64,000 nucleotides of DNA from Zygnema cylindricum (lineage: Eukaryota; Streptophyta; Zygnematophyceae; Zygnematales; Zygnemataceae), in contig JBBHKE010002856.1 of assembly GCA_037447655.1 (NCBI GenBank), positions 193,584 to 257,583 of the forward strand. Reading direction: 5' to 3'. The notes beneath the pieces were generated by a model. It saw only the letters and a program-made list of their open reading frames with translations. It was not told where the DNA came from and made no database searches. Of this stretch, positions 33,895 through 46,600 are shown in pieces (the stretch's first letter is position 1; the number at the start of each line of letters is the position of its first letter). The translations under genes were made by a program, and so were the position numbers.

Positions 33895-34427
33895 AACGAA
33901 ACAAACGTGACGAAGAAAATGAAAGAAAGGAAAAGAAAAACGCTTACTTCTTGCGACCAATCAGAGCTCGACAGCCGTCATTCAAAAGTTGTACGGATGA
34001 TTGGACCGTTGATGGTTGGACGCTTCAGATATCTATCGTACGGCCATAATTCGGCTAACCAATCAAAAAGACCTTGGAATAACCGTTCGCGGACCTGACG
34101 GAGCCTGCACGTGTCAAACAAAAAACGTGAATACAGAATAGAAAAAGACAACAAAAAGAAAACGAAAACGTGTTCAGTATAGAAAAAGTTATAAGTAAAA
34201 CAAATCGAAGGGACAAAAGAACAAAAAAAAACGAAAAGAAACAAAGTTAAAGTACAAACTAAAAAATTAAAAAAAAAAGGGAAAAGAACTCAGGTGAACC
34301 TCGTCCCTGAGTCGCCCAACCTTCTTATCTCCTTTCTTTCTTCCTCTTTTTTAACGTTTTTCGCTTAACTATCTTTCATATTCTCGAGCAGGTGACGTGA
34401 CTAGCGTGACGTGACATCTGTAAATCC
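33895..34427 (+). promoter_or_regulatory. 5' UTR and putative promoter of gene B
   Basis: It is conserved with 7130-6554 upstream of gene A. CCAAT boxes lie at about 33958, 34010 and 34060 in both orientations, and GACCTTGGAATAACCGTTC is shared. Closer in are CAGGTGAACCTCGTCCCTGA (34291 on) and GCAGGTGACGTGAC (34389 on), with the TGACGTG bZIP-type core just upstream of the ATG. The spacing to the start codon is about the same in both genes. Confidence 0.55.
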
Positions 34428-34643
34428 ATGGCGGCCATACTGACACTCTTGATGGCCATGGCGGCCGTCTCTCCCACAAGGGGATATTATTATCCGGAAC
34501 CAGTGATTGTCATGGATAGCAGAGACCGTAAGTACCCTCCTCTCTCTCTCTCTCTCTCTTTTTCCCTCTCTCTCTTTCTCTCACTCAACCCTTTCCTCTC
34601 TCTCTCACTCTCAACCTCTCCTCTCCTCTTCTCTCTCTCTCTC

Positions 34644-34678
<35 letters not shown>

Positions 34679-37600
34679 ATCTTTCTCTCTCTTCCTTCTT
34701 CTTTCTCATTCCCGCCCCCTATTGCTCCCTCCTTGGCGAAGGTGACACCCTCAAAAGAACTTTTCCATGACTATCTCCCTCTCTCTCTCTCTCTCTCTTT
34801 TTCCTTCACACGTGTGAAGTTTTTCTGTCACATCTCTCTCTCCACCCCCATAACTCCTTCCCATCCTCTAAGTTCCTCCTCCTCCAGTCCACTAGTTATC
34901 TCCCTCCACATCACTCCCTCTTTCTCTCCCTTCTCTTCTCTCCTTTACTTTCTCCCCGCCTCTCGCCCCCTCACGGTGCTTCCCTCCTTTCTCCCTCTCC
35001 ATTGAAACCCATTGAATCTTTTTTGCCTCTCCTATCCCTCCACCCTCCATCTCTACGTGCTCTCCCTATCCCTCTCCTTGACCCTCCACCACTTCCTCTC
35101 TCCCCCTACATCACCATCCCTACCCTCCCTCCCCCTTTCCCAACTTCCTCCTACCCTCTCTCTCCATCCCTGCCTCCTTTCCACCTCTCCTCCCCCTCCC
35201 CTCACTCTCACCAACCCACTTCACCCCTTGACTCCCTTTCTTCCTCTCCGCTCCCTCCACCCCCTAACTCCTCTTCTGCACTTGTCTTCCTCTCCTCTAC
35301 CTCCACCTTATTACATCTCCCCTCCCTCCACCCCTTGAAACGCTACCATCCGCTATTATATTCCTCTCTTCTCCTTCCAACTCCCTCTTCGTCTTCCCCT
35401 CTCCTCTCTAAATCCCATGACTCCCTATCTAATCCTGTGTTCCCCTCTGTTGGATTGGCACGTGAAGCCGGTCCAATACGGGGTAGAATATGGAAATATC
35501 CATACTCGAGCCGCCCGTAATAAATGGGTACGGACCCGCCAGTCTCAACATCGAGCTGGTGGCACAGTGGTAGTGCGTTCGCAGCTGAAGTGAAAGGTCC
35601 CAGGTTCTAACCTCCTGGCTCCAATTTTCCCAAGTGGGACATGCTGAATCCCAGATTTCAGAAACCTAACATGGCATCGGAGCCAGCGGGATTGCGGTTG
35701 GTTTGACCGGCTTTCCTGTAAAAGGATGGCACGTGAAGCTGGTCCAATACGGGGGCGTGGAAATATCCATACTCGGCCTCCCGTAATAAATGCAGTACGG
35801 ACCCGCCAGTCTCAACATCGAGCTGGTGGCACAGTGTAGTGCGTTCGCAGCCGAAGTGAAAGGTCCCAGGTTCGAACCCTGCCGCTCACTTTTCCCAAAT
35901 GTGGGACATGCCGATCTGTGATTTCTAGGAAATCCAACACCTCCCTCTCTCCACCTCCTCTCCCCATCTCCTTAAACCTTCTCCTCTCACCTCACTCACC
36001 TCCTCTCCCCACATTCTTCCTCCACCTCCTCCACCCACCTTCTCTCCTCCCCATCATCCTCTCTTCTTCCTCCCTCTCCCCTTCCTCTCCTCCTTTCTCC
36101 TCTCCACTCCTATCCTATTCTCCTCTCCTCTCCTCTCCTCTCCTCTCCTCTCCTCTCCCTCCAGGAGCGGCTCTCGAAGTCATAAGCTCCCGCATGCAAG
36201 GCTTCCCTCCCATCGAATGCGATTCATCCATTTCCTGCTCCTACCAGACATCGAGAGTGACCTACATGTGAGTGAGGGAAAAGGAGGGAGAGGGAGAGGG
36301 AGAGGGAGTAGAAGCACGCGAAGGAGGTGGAGAGGGAGAGGAAGAGGGAGTGAGGAGAGGGAGTGGGAAAGGGAGTGGCAGTGCGAGAGGGAATTTCCCA
36401 TCTTTTTCTCCACCAGGTAGCGAGAGTGACCAACCTGAGAGTAAGGGAGAGGGAAAGGGAGAGGAAGCGGGAGAGAGAGAGGGGGAGGGAGAGAGAGCAG
36501 GAGAGGGAGAGAAAGAAGGAGAGGGAGAGAGGGAGAGGGAGAGCAAGAGGGAGAAAGGGAGAGAGAGAGAGAGAGAAAGGGAGAGGGAGAGGAGGGGAGA
36601 GAGAAAGGGAGAGGGGGAGCGAGAGGGGGAGGCAGAGGGAGAGGGAGAGAGACCACGAAGGGAGAAGCAGAGGGACAGAGAGCAGTGAGTGAGAGGAGAG
36701 GGAGAGGAAGAGGGAGAGGGAAAAAGATAGAGAGAGAGAGAGGGAAACGGAGAGGGAGAGCGAGAGGGAGATGGAGATTGTGCGGGGGAGGGAGAGGAGA
36801 GGGAGGGGGAGAGGAGAAAAAGAGAGGAGCGAGAGAGAGTGAGAGGGAGTGGGAAAGAGAGCACGTAGCGAGAGAGCGGGAAGGAAGAGGGAGAGGGACA
36901 GGGAGGAGAGGGAGAGGGAGAGTTAGAGGATAGCGACAGAGAGAGAGAGAGAGAGGGAGATGAAGGAGAGGAATAGGGATAGGGATAGGGAGAGGGATAG
37001 GAATAGGGAGAGAGAGAGGGAGAGAGAGAGGGAGGGAGAGGGAGAGGGAGAGGGAGAGGGAGAGGAAGAGGAAGAGGGAGAGGGGAAAGCTAAAGAGATA
37101 GGTAAAGGGAAATGGAGAGGGAGAGGGATAGGGAAAAGGAGAGCTGCAAGGTGAAAGGGACAGGGAAAGGGAGATCCAGTGGTTAAGGAAAAAGGTTAGA
37201 GAGCGGAGAGGGAGAGGAGAGGGAGAGCATAGATCGGGGAGAGAGAAGAGAGGTAGTGAGAGGATTGAGAGAAAGAGGGAGAGGGGAGAGGGAGAGGGAG
37301 AGGGGGAGGGAAAGGGAGAGAGAGGAGGGGGAGAGTGAAAGATGGAGGGAGAGGGAGGGAGAGAGCAAGAGGGAAAGGGGGAGAGGGAGAAGGAGAGGGA
37401 GACAAAGAGGGAGAGGAGAGGGAGAGGGAGAGAGAGAGGACGAAGGAGAGAAGCAGAGTAAGAGAGGGAGAGAGAGAGGGGCAGGGGGGGAGAGATAGCG
37501 GGGGAGAGGGAGAGGGAGAGGGAAAGGGAGAGAGAGAAAGAGTGGGAGAGGTGACAAGGAGTGAGAGGGTGACAGCGAGGAAAAGGGAGAGGTATAGGGA

Positions 37601-40600
37601 GAGTGGCAAGGGGAAACGGGGAGGGAAAGGGAGATCGATCGGGAGAAGAAGAAGTACAGAGAGCTGGAAGGGAGAGGAGAGAGGATATGTTGCAACGAGG
37701 GAGAAGGTTAGAGAGTGGGAGAGGGAGAGAAGGAGCGGGACAGAGATCGTGGAGGGAGAGGTTAGTGAGAGGGAGAGGTTTAGGGAGAGGGAGAGAGGGA
37801 GAGGGAGAGGGAGAGGGAGTGGGAGGGAGACCGGGGAGGGAGAGAGAGAGGGAGGGACAGAGAGGGAGAGGGTGAGGGAGACGGAGAAGGAATGGATGAG
37901 CGAGAGGGAGAGGGAGAGGGAGTAGGAGAGTGGCAAGGGGAAAGAGAGACGGAAAGGGAGAGGGTGTGAGGGAGAAGGAGAGGAGATGGGAGACGGAGAG
38001 AGATAAGTTGAGAGGCAGAGGGATAGAGAGATGGGCGGGAGAGGAGAGGGAGATAGGCCGTGGGAGAGGGAGAGAGGGAGAGAGGGAATGGAGGAGGGAT
38101 AGGGAGAGGGAGAGGAAGGGTAAGAGGGAGAGGGAGAGGAAGATGGTGGGAGAGAGGGTGATAGGGAGGCGGAGAGTGAGAGGGAAAGGGAGAGGGAGTG
38201 GGGCAGAGAGGGGTTGGAGAGAGAGAGGGACAGAAATCGGGGAGTGAGAGAAGGGAAGTAATAGGAGAAAGGGAGGGAGAAAGAGAGGGAAAGGTAGAGG
38301 GAGATGGAGAGGGAGGTGGAGAGAAAGAGGGACAGGGAAACGGAGAGGGAGAGGGAAAGGGACAAAGAGCGGGGAGGGAAAGGACAAGAGAGATGGGGGA
38401 GAGGGAGCGGGAGAGGGAGAGGGAGAGGGGGAGGGGGAGGGGGAGAGAGAGAGGGAGAAGGAAAGCGAGAGGGAGAGGAGAGGAAGAGGGAGATTGAGCG
38501 GGGAGAGGAGGGAAAAGAAGAGGTTGACGGCTAGAGAAAGGAAGAGGGAGTTGGATCTGGAGAGGGAGAAGGAGACGGAGGAGAGGGAGAGGGAGATGGA
38601 GAGGAAGAGGGAGAATGAGTGGGAGAGGGAGTGGGAGTGGAAGTGGGGCAGTGCGAGAGAGGGAGCGGGAGACGGAGAGTGAGAGTGAGAGAGAGCGGGG
38701 GAGGGGAAGAGGGTGTGGTTGCCGAGAGATAGAGGGATTGAAAGCGGGGAGGGAGAGAAAGGAAGAAAGAGAAAGAGAAATGGAGGAAGACGGAGAGGGA
38801 AAGGTTGATGGAGAGGAAGAGGGAGGTGGAGTGGGAGAGAGAGAGGGAGAAGGAAAGGGAGAGGGAGAGGGAGAGGGAGAGGAGAAAAGAAGGAGAGACA
38901 GTGGGGAGTAGAGGGATAGGTATAGAGGGAATAGAAGAAGTTAACAAAGAGGGAAAGGAAGAGGGATTGGGAAATTGAAAGGGAGAGTAAGACGGAGGAG
39001 TGGGAGAGGGACAGTTAGAGGGAGAGCAAGGGGGTGAGGAAGAGGGAGAGGGAAGTGAGAGGGAGAGAGAGAGGTAGTGGGGGGGGGGATGGAGATGGAG
39101 AGAGAGAGAAAGAGGGGAAAGGGAGAGTGATAGGAAAAGGGAGATGGGGAGGGATAAGGAGCAAGAGAGCGCCAAGAGGAAAACGAGAGGGAGGGGGAGA
39201 GGGCGTGGGAGAGGAAGAGGGACAAAGAGCGGGATGGGAAAATGGGGGGTTAGGGAGGGAGAGGGAGGAGGACAGAGGTGAAATAGAAACAGAGAGCGGT
39301 GTGGGTGAGGAAAGTGAAAGGGAGACGGAGATGGAGCAGAAGATGAATATGGACCGACAGCCGGGAGGAAGAAGACGTGGGAGAGGAAGCGGGACCGAGA
39401 GCGGGGAGGGAGAGGACAGGGAGAGGGAGTGGGACAAGGAGATCGAGATGGAGAGGGAGATAGAGAGGTAAAGGGAGAGTGAGAGGGAGAGAGAGAGGGA
39501 AAGGGAGAGTGAGATGGCCAGGGCGAGGGAGAGGGAGAGGGAAAAGGATATGAAGAGGGAGATTAGAGAGAAGAGAGCGAAATAGGGCGTGGAGGGAGAG
39601 GAAGAAGGACAGAGAGTGAAAAGAATAGAGTTACGGAGCGGGAAATGAAGAGGGAGAGGTGGGAGTGGGAGAGAGATAGGGAGAGCGGAAAGAGAGGTGA
39701 CAGGGAGAAGAAGAGTGTGAAGGAGAGGGAGAAGTAGAGCGTCAAGAGGAAAAGGAGAGGGAGAGATAAAGGGAATGGGAGAGTAGTGGGACAAAGAGGG
39801 GGGAGGGAAAGGAGAGGGATAGGGAGAGGTGGAGGGAGAGGGTGAGGGAGATGTTGAGGCGAAGGGGGAGGGGCAGGGGGAGGAGGCTGAGAGGGAGGGA
39901 GAGGGAGAGGGAGAGGGAGAGTTAGAGAGGAAGATGGAGAGGGGGGAGCGATGGGAGAGGGAGAGGGAGGGGGAGATGGAGATGTGGAGGGAGAGGAAGA
40001 GACAGAGCTAGAAGGAGAATAAAACGGAGAGAGGGGAGAGAGGGGAGGGGAGGGAGAGGTATAGGTAGAGGGAGAGGTAGAGGGAGAGGGAGAGTGAGAG
40101 GTAGATGGTGAGGGAGAGGGAGAGGGAGTGGTAGAGAGAGTGGTAGAGGGTGAGGGGGAGAAATAGGGGGGGGAAAGAATGAGGGAGATGGAGACGAGGG
40201 GGGGGAGAGGTTGAGGAAGAGAGATTGAGAGGGAGAGCTAGAATTTGAGGAAGAAATGAAGAACGTGACGTAGCGGGAAAGGAAGTTGGAAAGAGAGAGA
40301 GAGGAGAGGGAGAGGGAGAGGGTGAGGGAGAGGGTGAGGGAAGGGAGAGGGAGAGGGATAAGGAGAGGTAGTGGGAGAGGGATTGCGAGAGGGGGATGGA
40401 TAGGGATAGGGGAGGGATATGGGGAGGAAGAGGGAAAGTGAGAGGGAATGGGAGAGTGATAAGGATAGGGACAGGGGGAAGGGAAGAGGTTGAGGGAGAG
40501 GGAAAGGAAGAGGGAGAGAAAGTTATAGAGAAGGGGATGGAGAGGGAGAGGGAGAGGGTTAGGGTGAGGGAGAGAGGGAGAGGGAGAAAGAGAGGGGGAG

Positions 40601-43600
40601 AGGGATAGGTAGCGGGAGTGGGAGCGAGAGGAAGTGGAGGGAGAGGGGGAGGGAGGGAGAGGAAGGGGGGGAGGCACAGGGTGAGGGACAGGGAGAGGGA
40701 GATGGAGAGGGAGAGGGAGAGGGGAAGATGGATGGTGATGGGGTGAGGGAGAGAGAGGGAGAGGCAGAGGATGAGGGATAGGAAGAGGGAGACGGAGAAT
40801 GAGAGGGAGAGGGAAAGGGAGAGGAGGAGAGAGCGGGGTTGGAGATGGAGACGGACAAAGCGGAGTAGGACAGGTAGATGGACAGAGAGGAAGAAAGAGA
40901 GGTAAACGGAGAGGGAAAGCGAAAGGGAGTCGGAGAGGGAGAGTGAGAGGGAGGTGTAGAAGGATAGGTATATGGAAAGGTAGAGGAAAAGGGAGAGGGA
41001 GTGGGAGAGGGACATAGAACGGGAAGGGAGAGGGGAGGGAGAGAGTGAGAGAGAGGGGGAGAGGGAGCGGGAGAGGGGAGGGAGAGGGAGAGGGAGAGTG
41101 AGGAGGGGAGGGAGAGGGAGAGGCAGAGGGTGAAGGATAGGGTGACGGAGAGGGAGAGGGGGAGGGGGAGAGGGAGAGGGAGGGGGGGAGGGAGAAAAAG
41201 AGGGAGAGGCAGAGGATGAGAGATAGGGAGAGGGAGACGGAGAGTGAATGGGAGAGGAAGAGGGAGAGGAGGGAATAGCGGGGTTGGAGATGGAGATTGA
41301 CAATTCGGAGCAGGAGAGGTAGAGGGGCAGAGAGGCAAAAAGAGAGGGAGACAGAGAGGGAAAGGGAAAGGGAAAGGGAAAGGGAGAGGGAGTTAGAGTA
41401 GGAGAGGGATAGGGAAAGGTAGAGGAAAAGGGAGAGGGTGAGGTAGAGGGACATAGAACGGGTAGGAAGAGGAGAGGGGGAGGGTGAGAGTGAAAGGGAG
41501 AGGGATCGGGAGGTGGGAGAGGGGGAGGTGGAGTGGGAGAGGGAGCGGGAGAGGGAAAGGGAGGGGGAGAAGGAGAGGGAGAGGGAGGGATAGGGGGAGA
41601 TTGAGGGTGGTTGAGAGGGAGAGGAAGAGGGGGAGGGAGAGGGAGTGGGAGAGGTGGAGGAAGAGGGAGAGGGGGAAAGGGGGGGGGGGGTAGTGGGAGA
41701 GGGGGAGGGAGAGGGCGAGGGAGAGGTAGAGGGGTCGGCGGAGAGTGAGAGGGAGAGAGAGGGAGATTGCGAGGGAGGTATATAGAGGCTAAGATAGTGG
41801 GAGAGAGATAGGAGGAGAATAGGAGAGATAGTAGGCGGGAAAAGAAAGAGAGAGAGAGGGAAAGAGGCAACGGGATAAGGAAGATTGAGAAAGTGGGCTA
41901 GGTAGAGAGATATTGAGATGGTGAGGGAGAGAGAGAGGGAGAGGTAGAGGGGGAGGGAGCTGGAGAGAGAGGGGTAGAGCGTCAAGGGGAAAGGGAGAGT
42001 CAGTGGGCGATCGAGGGAGGAAAGAAATATGCTAGAGAGAGGGAGATGGCTTGTGGGAGTGGGACTGAGAACGGGGAGGGAGAGGAGATAGAGCAGGAGA
42101 GGGAGAGGACAAGGGAGGGGGGGATGGAGATTGGCAAGTGGAAAGGGAGAGTGAGAGGGAGAGGGATTGGGACTGGGAGAGGGAGAGGGAGAGGGAGAGG
42201 GACAGGGAGAGGGAGAGAGAGAGGGACAAAGAGCTGGGTGGGCGAGGAATGGAAAGGGGAGAGGGACATTGGGATGGAGAGATAGAGGGAGGTGTATAGG
42301 GATGGGAGAGATCGAGGCTGATAGTGTGGGAGATAGATAGGAGTAGAGGGAAATGCGAGAGAGATGGAGAGGGGTGAGTGAGAGGGAAAGACAGATGGAG
42401 ATTGTGAGGGAAATAGAAGAGACATGGGGAGAGAAAGAGAGAGAGAGAATAGTGAAAGGGTGAGAGCAAGATTGAGAGACATACAGCTGATAAAGGTGGA
42501 GAAAACTGTTATTCAACGGTTCATGGGATATGGGAACAGTTACCTTGACACTTATGGATTGAGTGGTGATATCGCTCCAGAAATCGGCAACCTCACTGAA
42601 TTGACTGATTTGTGAGTGAATTCTGAAAGAAAGAGAGAGAGATAGAGATCTTTTCAATGTACCTTTCTTTTGTCTATGTAACTAGGTGTTATTTTCATAA
42701 ATCTCGCTCTCTCTTTATGCATATTTGGTATCCTATTCTTTATCTTTACTATTTTTTTGTGTTATGGTTTAGAAAATGTAAGATTTAGTGTTTGCGATTC
42801 TTAAACAAATTTTGACGATAAAAAAATGTTAAGGTTCGGAGAATTTTATGAGTTTTTGTGTTGTTTCTATTAAGTTGTTCGCTATTTTTGTTTGTTGTAG
42901 TAAAGAAGTTACATCGATTGAATTTCATTTACATACATCCGTCATATTGTTTTGTAATCAAATATCGTAAAGAAATATGTATTTGGTAAATATTGATATC
43001 GAAACGGAAAAAAAAAAGGAATGACAATTGCTGATTTTTTTGAATCAATTTTATCGCTAAAATCGATTTTCAAAGGAATTTTCAAAGTAACATCTCAATT
43101 TCTTGGTATTGATGTCTTATCAACAAAAACATGAAATGAATTAGACCCAAAACAAAATCATAAAGAAAAAGGTTCTCACCTTCTTTCATTTTTTAATGAC
43201 AGAAACATCGAAAAAGTTAAATATTTAGGTTTTTCTTTTGTTTTTCTTCTCTTCTCTGTAGATGGTTGTCTCGCAATGAACTGACGGGGCCGCTTCCAGA
43301 TTCCATCTGTAGATTGGCAAGCCTCAGAATGTTGTAAGTCCTCTCCTTTTCTCTTTCTCTCCCACACTCTCTTTCTTTTTCTCTCAGTCATTTTTTTTTG
43401 TACATAACCGAAGGAATGAATAAAAACAAAACCAAAGATATGCACACAAATAGTACCCAAAATCGAGAATATAATGTTGGTTTCACTCTTAAGATCGAGC
43501 ATATTCTGATTTCGAGGATATTTCAGCTCTTGAAGTATGATTCGATTTCGGGTATGGATGTTGACATCGTGATACCTTTTGTTCGTTGATTTGTTTTTTC

Positions 43601-46600
43601 GGCTTGTCGGTTTACTTAGAAGCCGTAGCTTAAGAAGTTTACTTAGACAGGTTAATCTATGGCTGATGCACTTATTTGTGCATTTGGTTTTCTTTTTTGG
43701 CAGGTTTAGTTCTGTGTTGCTTTTTGTTGAGTTTTACACAAGATTAGTTCTTTATTGGCTTAGTGGGATAATGAAATGAGTGAGGAGGGAAATATATCCT
43801 CTTTTGTAATTGAAAAAACTTTGTCTAAGCATAAGACTTTGGCTAGATTTCTCTTATCCTTCGAAATGCTTTTGCTTCTGCTGTTTTAAACTTTCTTTTT
43901 ATAAATCCTATCGATTGGTACTGAGTGATCTAAGTGTTGTATAGTGGTGGCGATTGTGACGGTTGTTGGGGGAAAATCAAGAAAAGTCTTCCGCTTTTAC
44001 TCCCTCTCAATTGGCCGCCCTTCCTATGGATTCTTGGGGTGATCCACCTTCTCCTAGGAATCGTCTTAAAGAAAAAGCTGAAGTTAGCTTTGGCAATTTT
44101 GAGGAACCTCTTCCTCTCGATCCTTTCAACCAAGATGAAGGTGGACGGACCGGAATTTCTGAGGAGCGGCTGACCTCCCTTTTTTGACAATTTTTTTGTT
44201 ATGTGGATAAGCGATTCTCGGACTTTGATCGGAGGGCTCTGCAACAATTTTGAGGAGATTCGTATCCAGATCTGAATGGCGATGATCTCGATGGAGGGGA
44301 TGATGATAAGGCACGAAAGGAGAAATTGAGGTCTGGGAAATTTATTGTTTATGATGACTACGACTTGGATGAAGAAGACCCGCAAGAGAATATGTACTCT
44401 ATGCCCAATAAATGTGTCTTATACAACGGGAGTAACAATGCTACTTGGAGGAAATTTTTTAAGCCACAGTTGGTGTTGCGCCATCTATGGGAGGTGGTGA
44501 TCGGAGAGGAGAAACTTTTGGATAGAGACCGTGATGCATGGAGAGTCTCGAAAAGGAAGTATTTTGTGGCTATCACTAGCCTTATGTAATCATTCACTTC
44601 TTCCATTCATGAGCCCTTCCCAAGTCAAGGATAAAATCAAGAGTGTCGGAGAGCACTTCAAAATCATTTCACGAATGTTACTAAAATAAAGGTCAACGTG
44701 TATTCCGTGATTACATGCATTTTAAATTAAGTCTAATAAGTTTACACATGATGTTGTAGAAATTTATAACATTATTATGGAGCATTTAATTAACATTGGT
44801 AGAGTGATCATGGATGAAATAAGATGGTTTTGAAAAGATATAACATTATTATGGAGCATTCACTTATCAATGGTAGCGTGATGATGGATGAAAATAAGGT
44901 GACAAGAATGCCTAATTCATTACCGAATAAGTCATTTCACCTCAAAGAAGTCTTGTTTGTAAGAGGTGGTTGCACCTATAGTATGCCATCAATTACCTCA
45001 AATTTCCAAAAGTTAAGGCAGTTTCTCAAGAGGGTCTACTAGCATAAAAACATTGAAGACAACTTCCCTTGATGTCACTTATGTTAACTACCTCCACGAC
45101 GAAAGAGGCGATAGAGGTGAAGGTCGTAAAGGTACTGGAGGTTAATAACAAGGATTTAGGTGGTGGATGTAAAAATCAAAATCCGCAGCTTCACTATAAT
45201 GACCTGTTATTGGTGCCACAAGCGCAGCTATGTATCGATCACTTTCCCGGATAAGGAAAAATAATGTCACTGTTGGGCAAGTGGGGACACATCAGCCCAC
45301 ATTACCTCACCAAAAAGTATGGCGGCGGTTACGGTGGATGTGGCGATGGACAAAATGGTGGATGAGGAGGTGACCGTGGAGGTTGTTATGGAGGCCATGG
45401 CAACTGCATAGGTTGTGGGAATTTGGAAAAAAAAAAGGCGGCGGACAGACATTTTCAATTGTGAAAATGCCTTCTCCATCGGGTGACTCTAACAAATTTG
45501 AACAAAATGGGTTATCCACTCGGCCGCTTCAGACCACGTGTGCATTAATGACACTTTAGTCATTGACATGCGCAAATTGACAATGCTGAAGTGCAGAATG
45601 TTGACGAGCGGTCACGTCATTCAAGTTGGTAAACTAAGTCTTGTACGGTTGGATATGCCTTTTTAATACTTGAGCAAAACAAAACTAACTAAAGTGTTAC
45701 ATATCCAACAGTTCAATGAATTTGCTTGCCGTACTGCAAATTCAACGAATTGGCTGTAGCGTCATTCCTTATAGCTATGGATCAAACCGAGTCCTAAGGG
45801 AAGGTGGAGATAATTTTGAAAAAGGTATCGTGACCGACTCTATGCACAACAAATATTTTTGGGCGCTAACTAGCAGCTCAATTACCCAAATTTCAAACTT
45901 TATGGAATATCTAAGTCTTTGGCATCATTGGATGTGCTACATTTCCTAAAAAGTTCAACAAGGAATTTGTATTCCTAAAAAATGCACGTAATTGAGGAAA
46001 CTCAATCATTCATGAATCGTATTTAGACATTGAACTTGATCTTAATGTCAATTCCAAGTGGTCACAACGGTATAAAAAGACTGCCAGACGTTGAATTGAT
46101 GCTTGAAGCAATGTCTCTCACATTCTCGAACGTCGTCGGACACTTGGAATTTGCAGTGTTAAAATCAAGCCCACCAAGTGTAAATTAAAAAATAATTAAA
46201 AAAGAAATGGAATCTGCGATTCAAAGAAATCGAGATATCTTGGGGGAAAAACTGGTGACCCAAAAGAGGAGACATTGAAAAATCGCATTACTTTATGCAA
46301 TTCGAGTTTCATTCTACAGTAATCATTGTGTACCCTCAATTGCATTCCGAAGCAACAAAGTCTTGCAGTTGGGAGTCCAAATAGAAACTGACTTGGGAAA
46401 AAGAATCTAAAACAATTTTTGAAAACCGGACATTGGAAAAGTTGGAATTGACCAATGCGAAATAGACATTCGATACGAAATGGGTAGTTAAAACGATAAT
46501 TGGTGCTTTTGGCGAAGAAGTAAATTTAAGGCTCGACTCATTTGTAAGGAGTTCCAACATAAAGAGGGGGTAGGTTAAATAGAGAGTTATCCTCTAATAG

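Noticed and set aside
35560-35640. Possible tRNA gene (A box and B box present)
   Set aside because: No full cloverleaf or acceptor stem pairing. The boxes lie inside a repeated LTR-like unit, with copies at 35825 and 58560.
36180-42657. Very long minus-strand ORFs (735, 620 and 911 codons) and similar ones at 2424-5126
   Set aside because: They are translations of (GGGAGA)n/(CCCTCT)n intron sequence, giving only S, L, P or R, E, G. Several frames are open at once and no start or domain is credible.
44358-45519. Minus-strand ORFs over the gene B copia element
   Set aside because: Antisense shadows of the Gag and linker region; the plus strand carries the recognisable Gag text.
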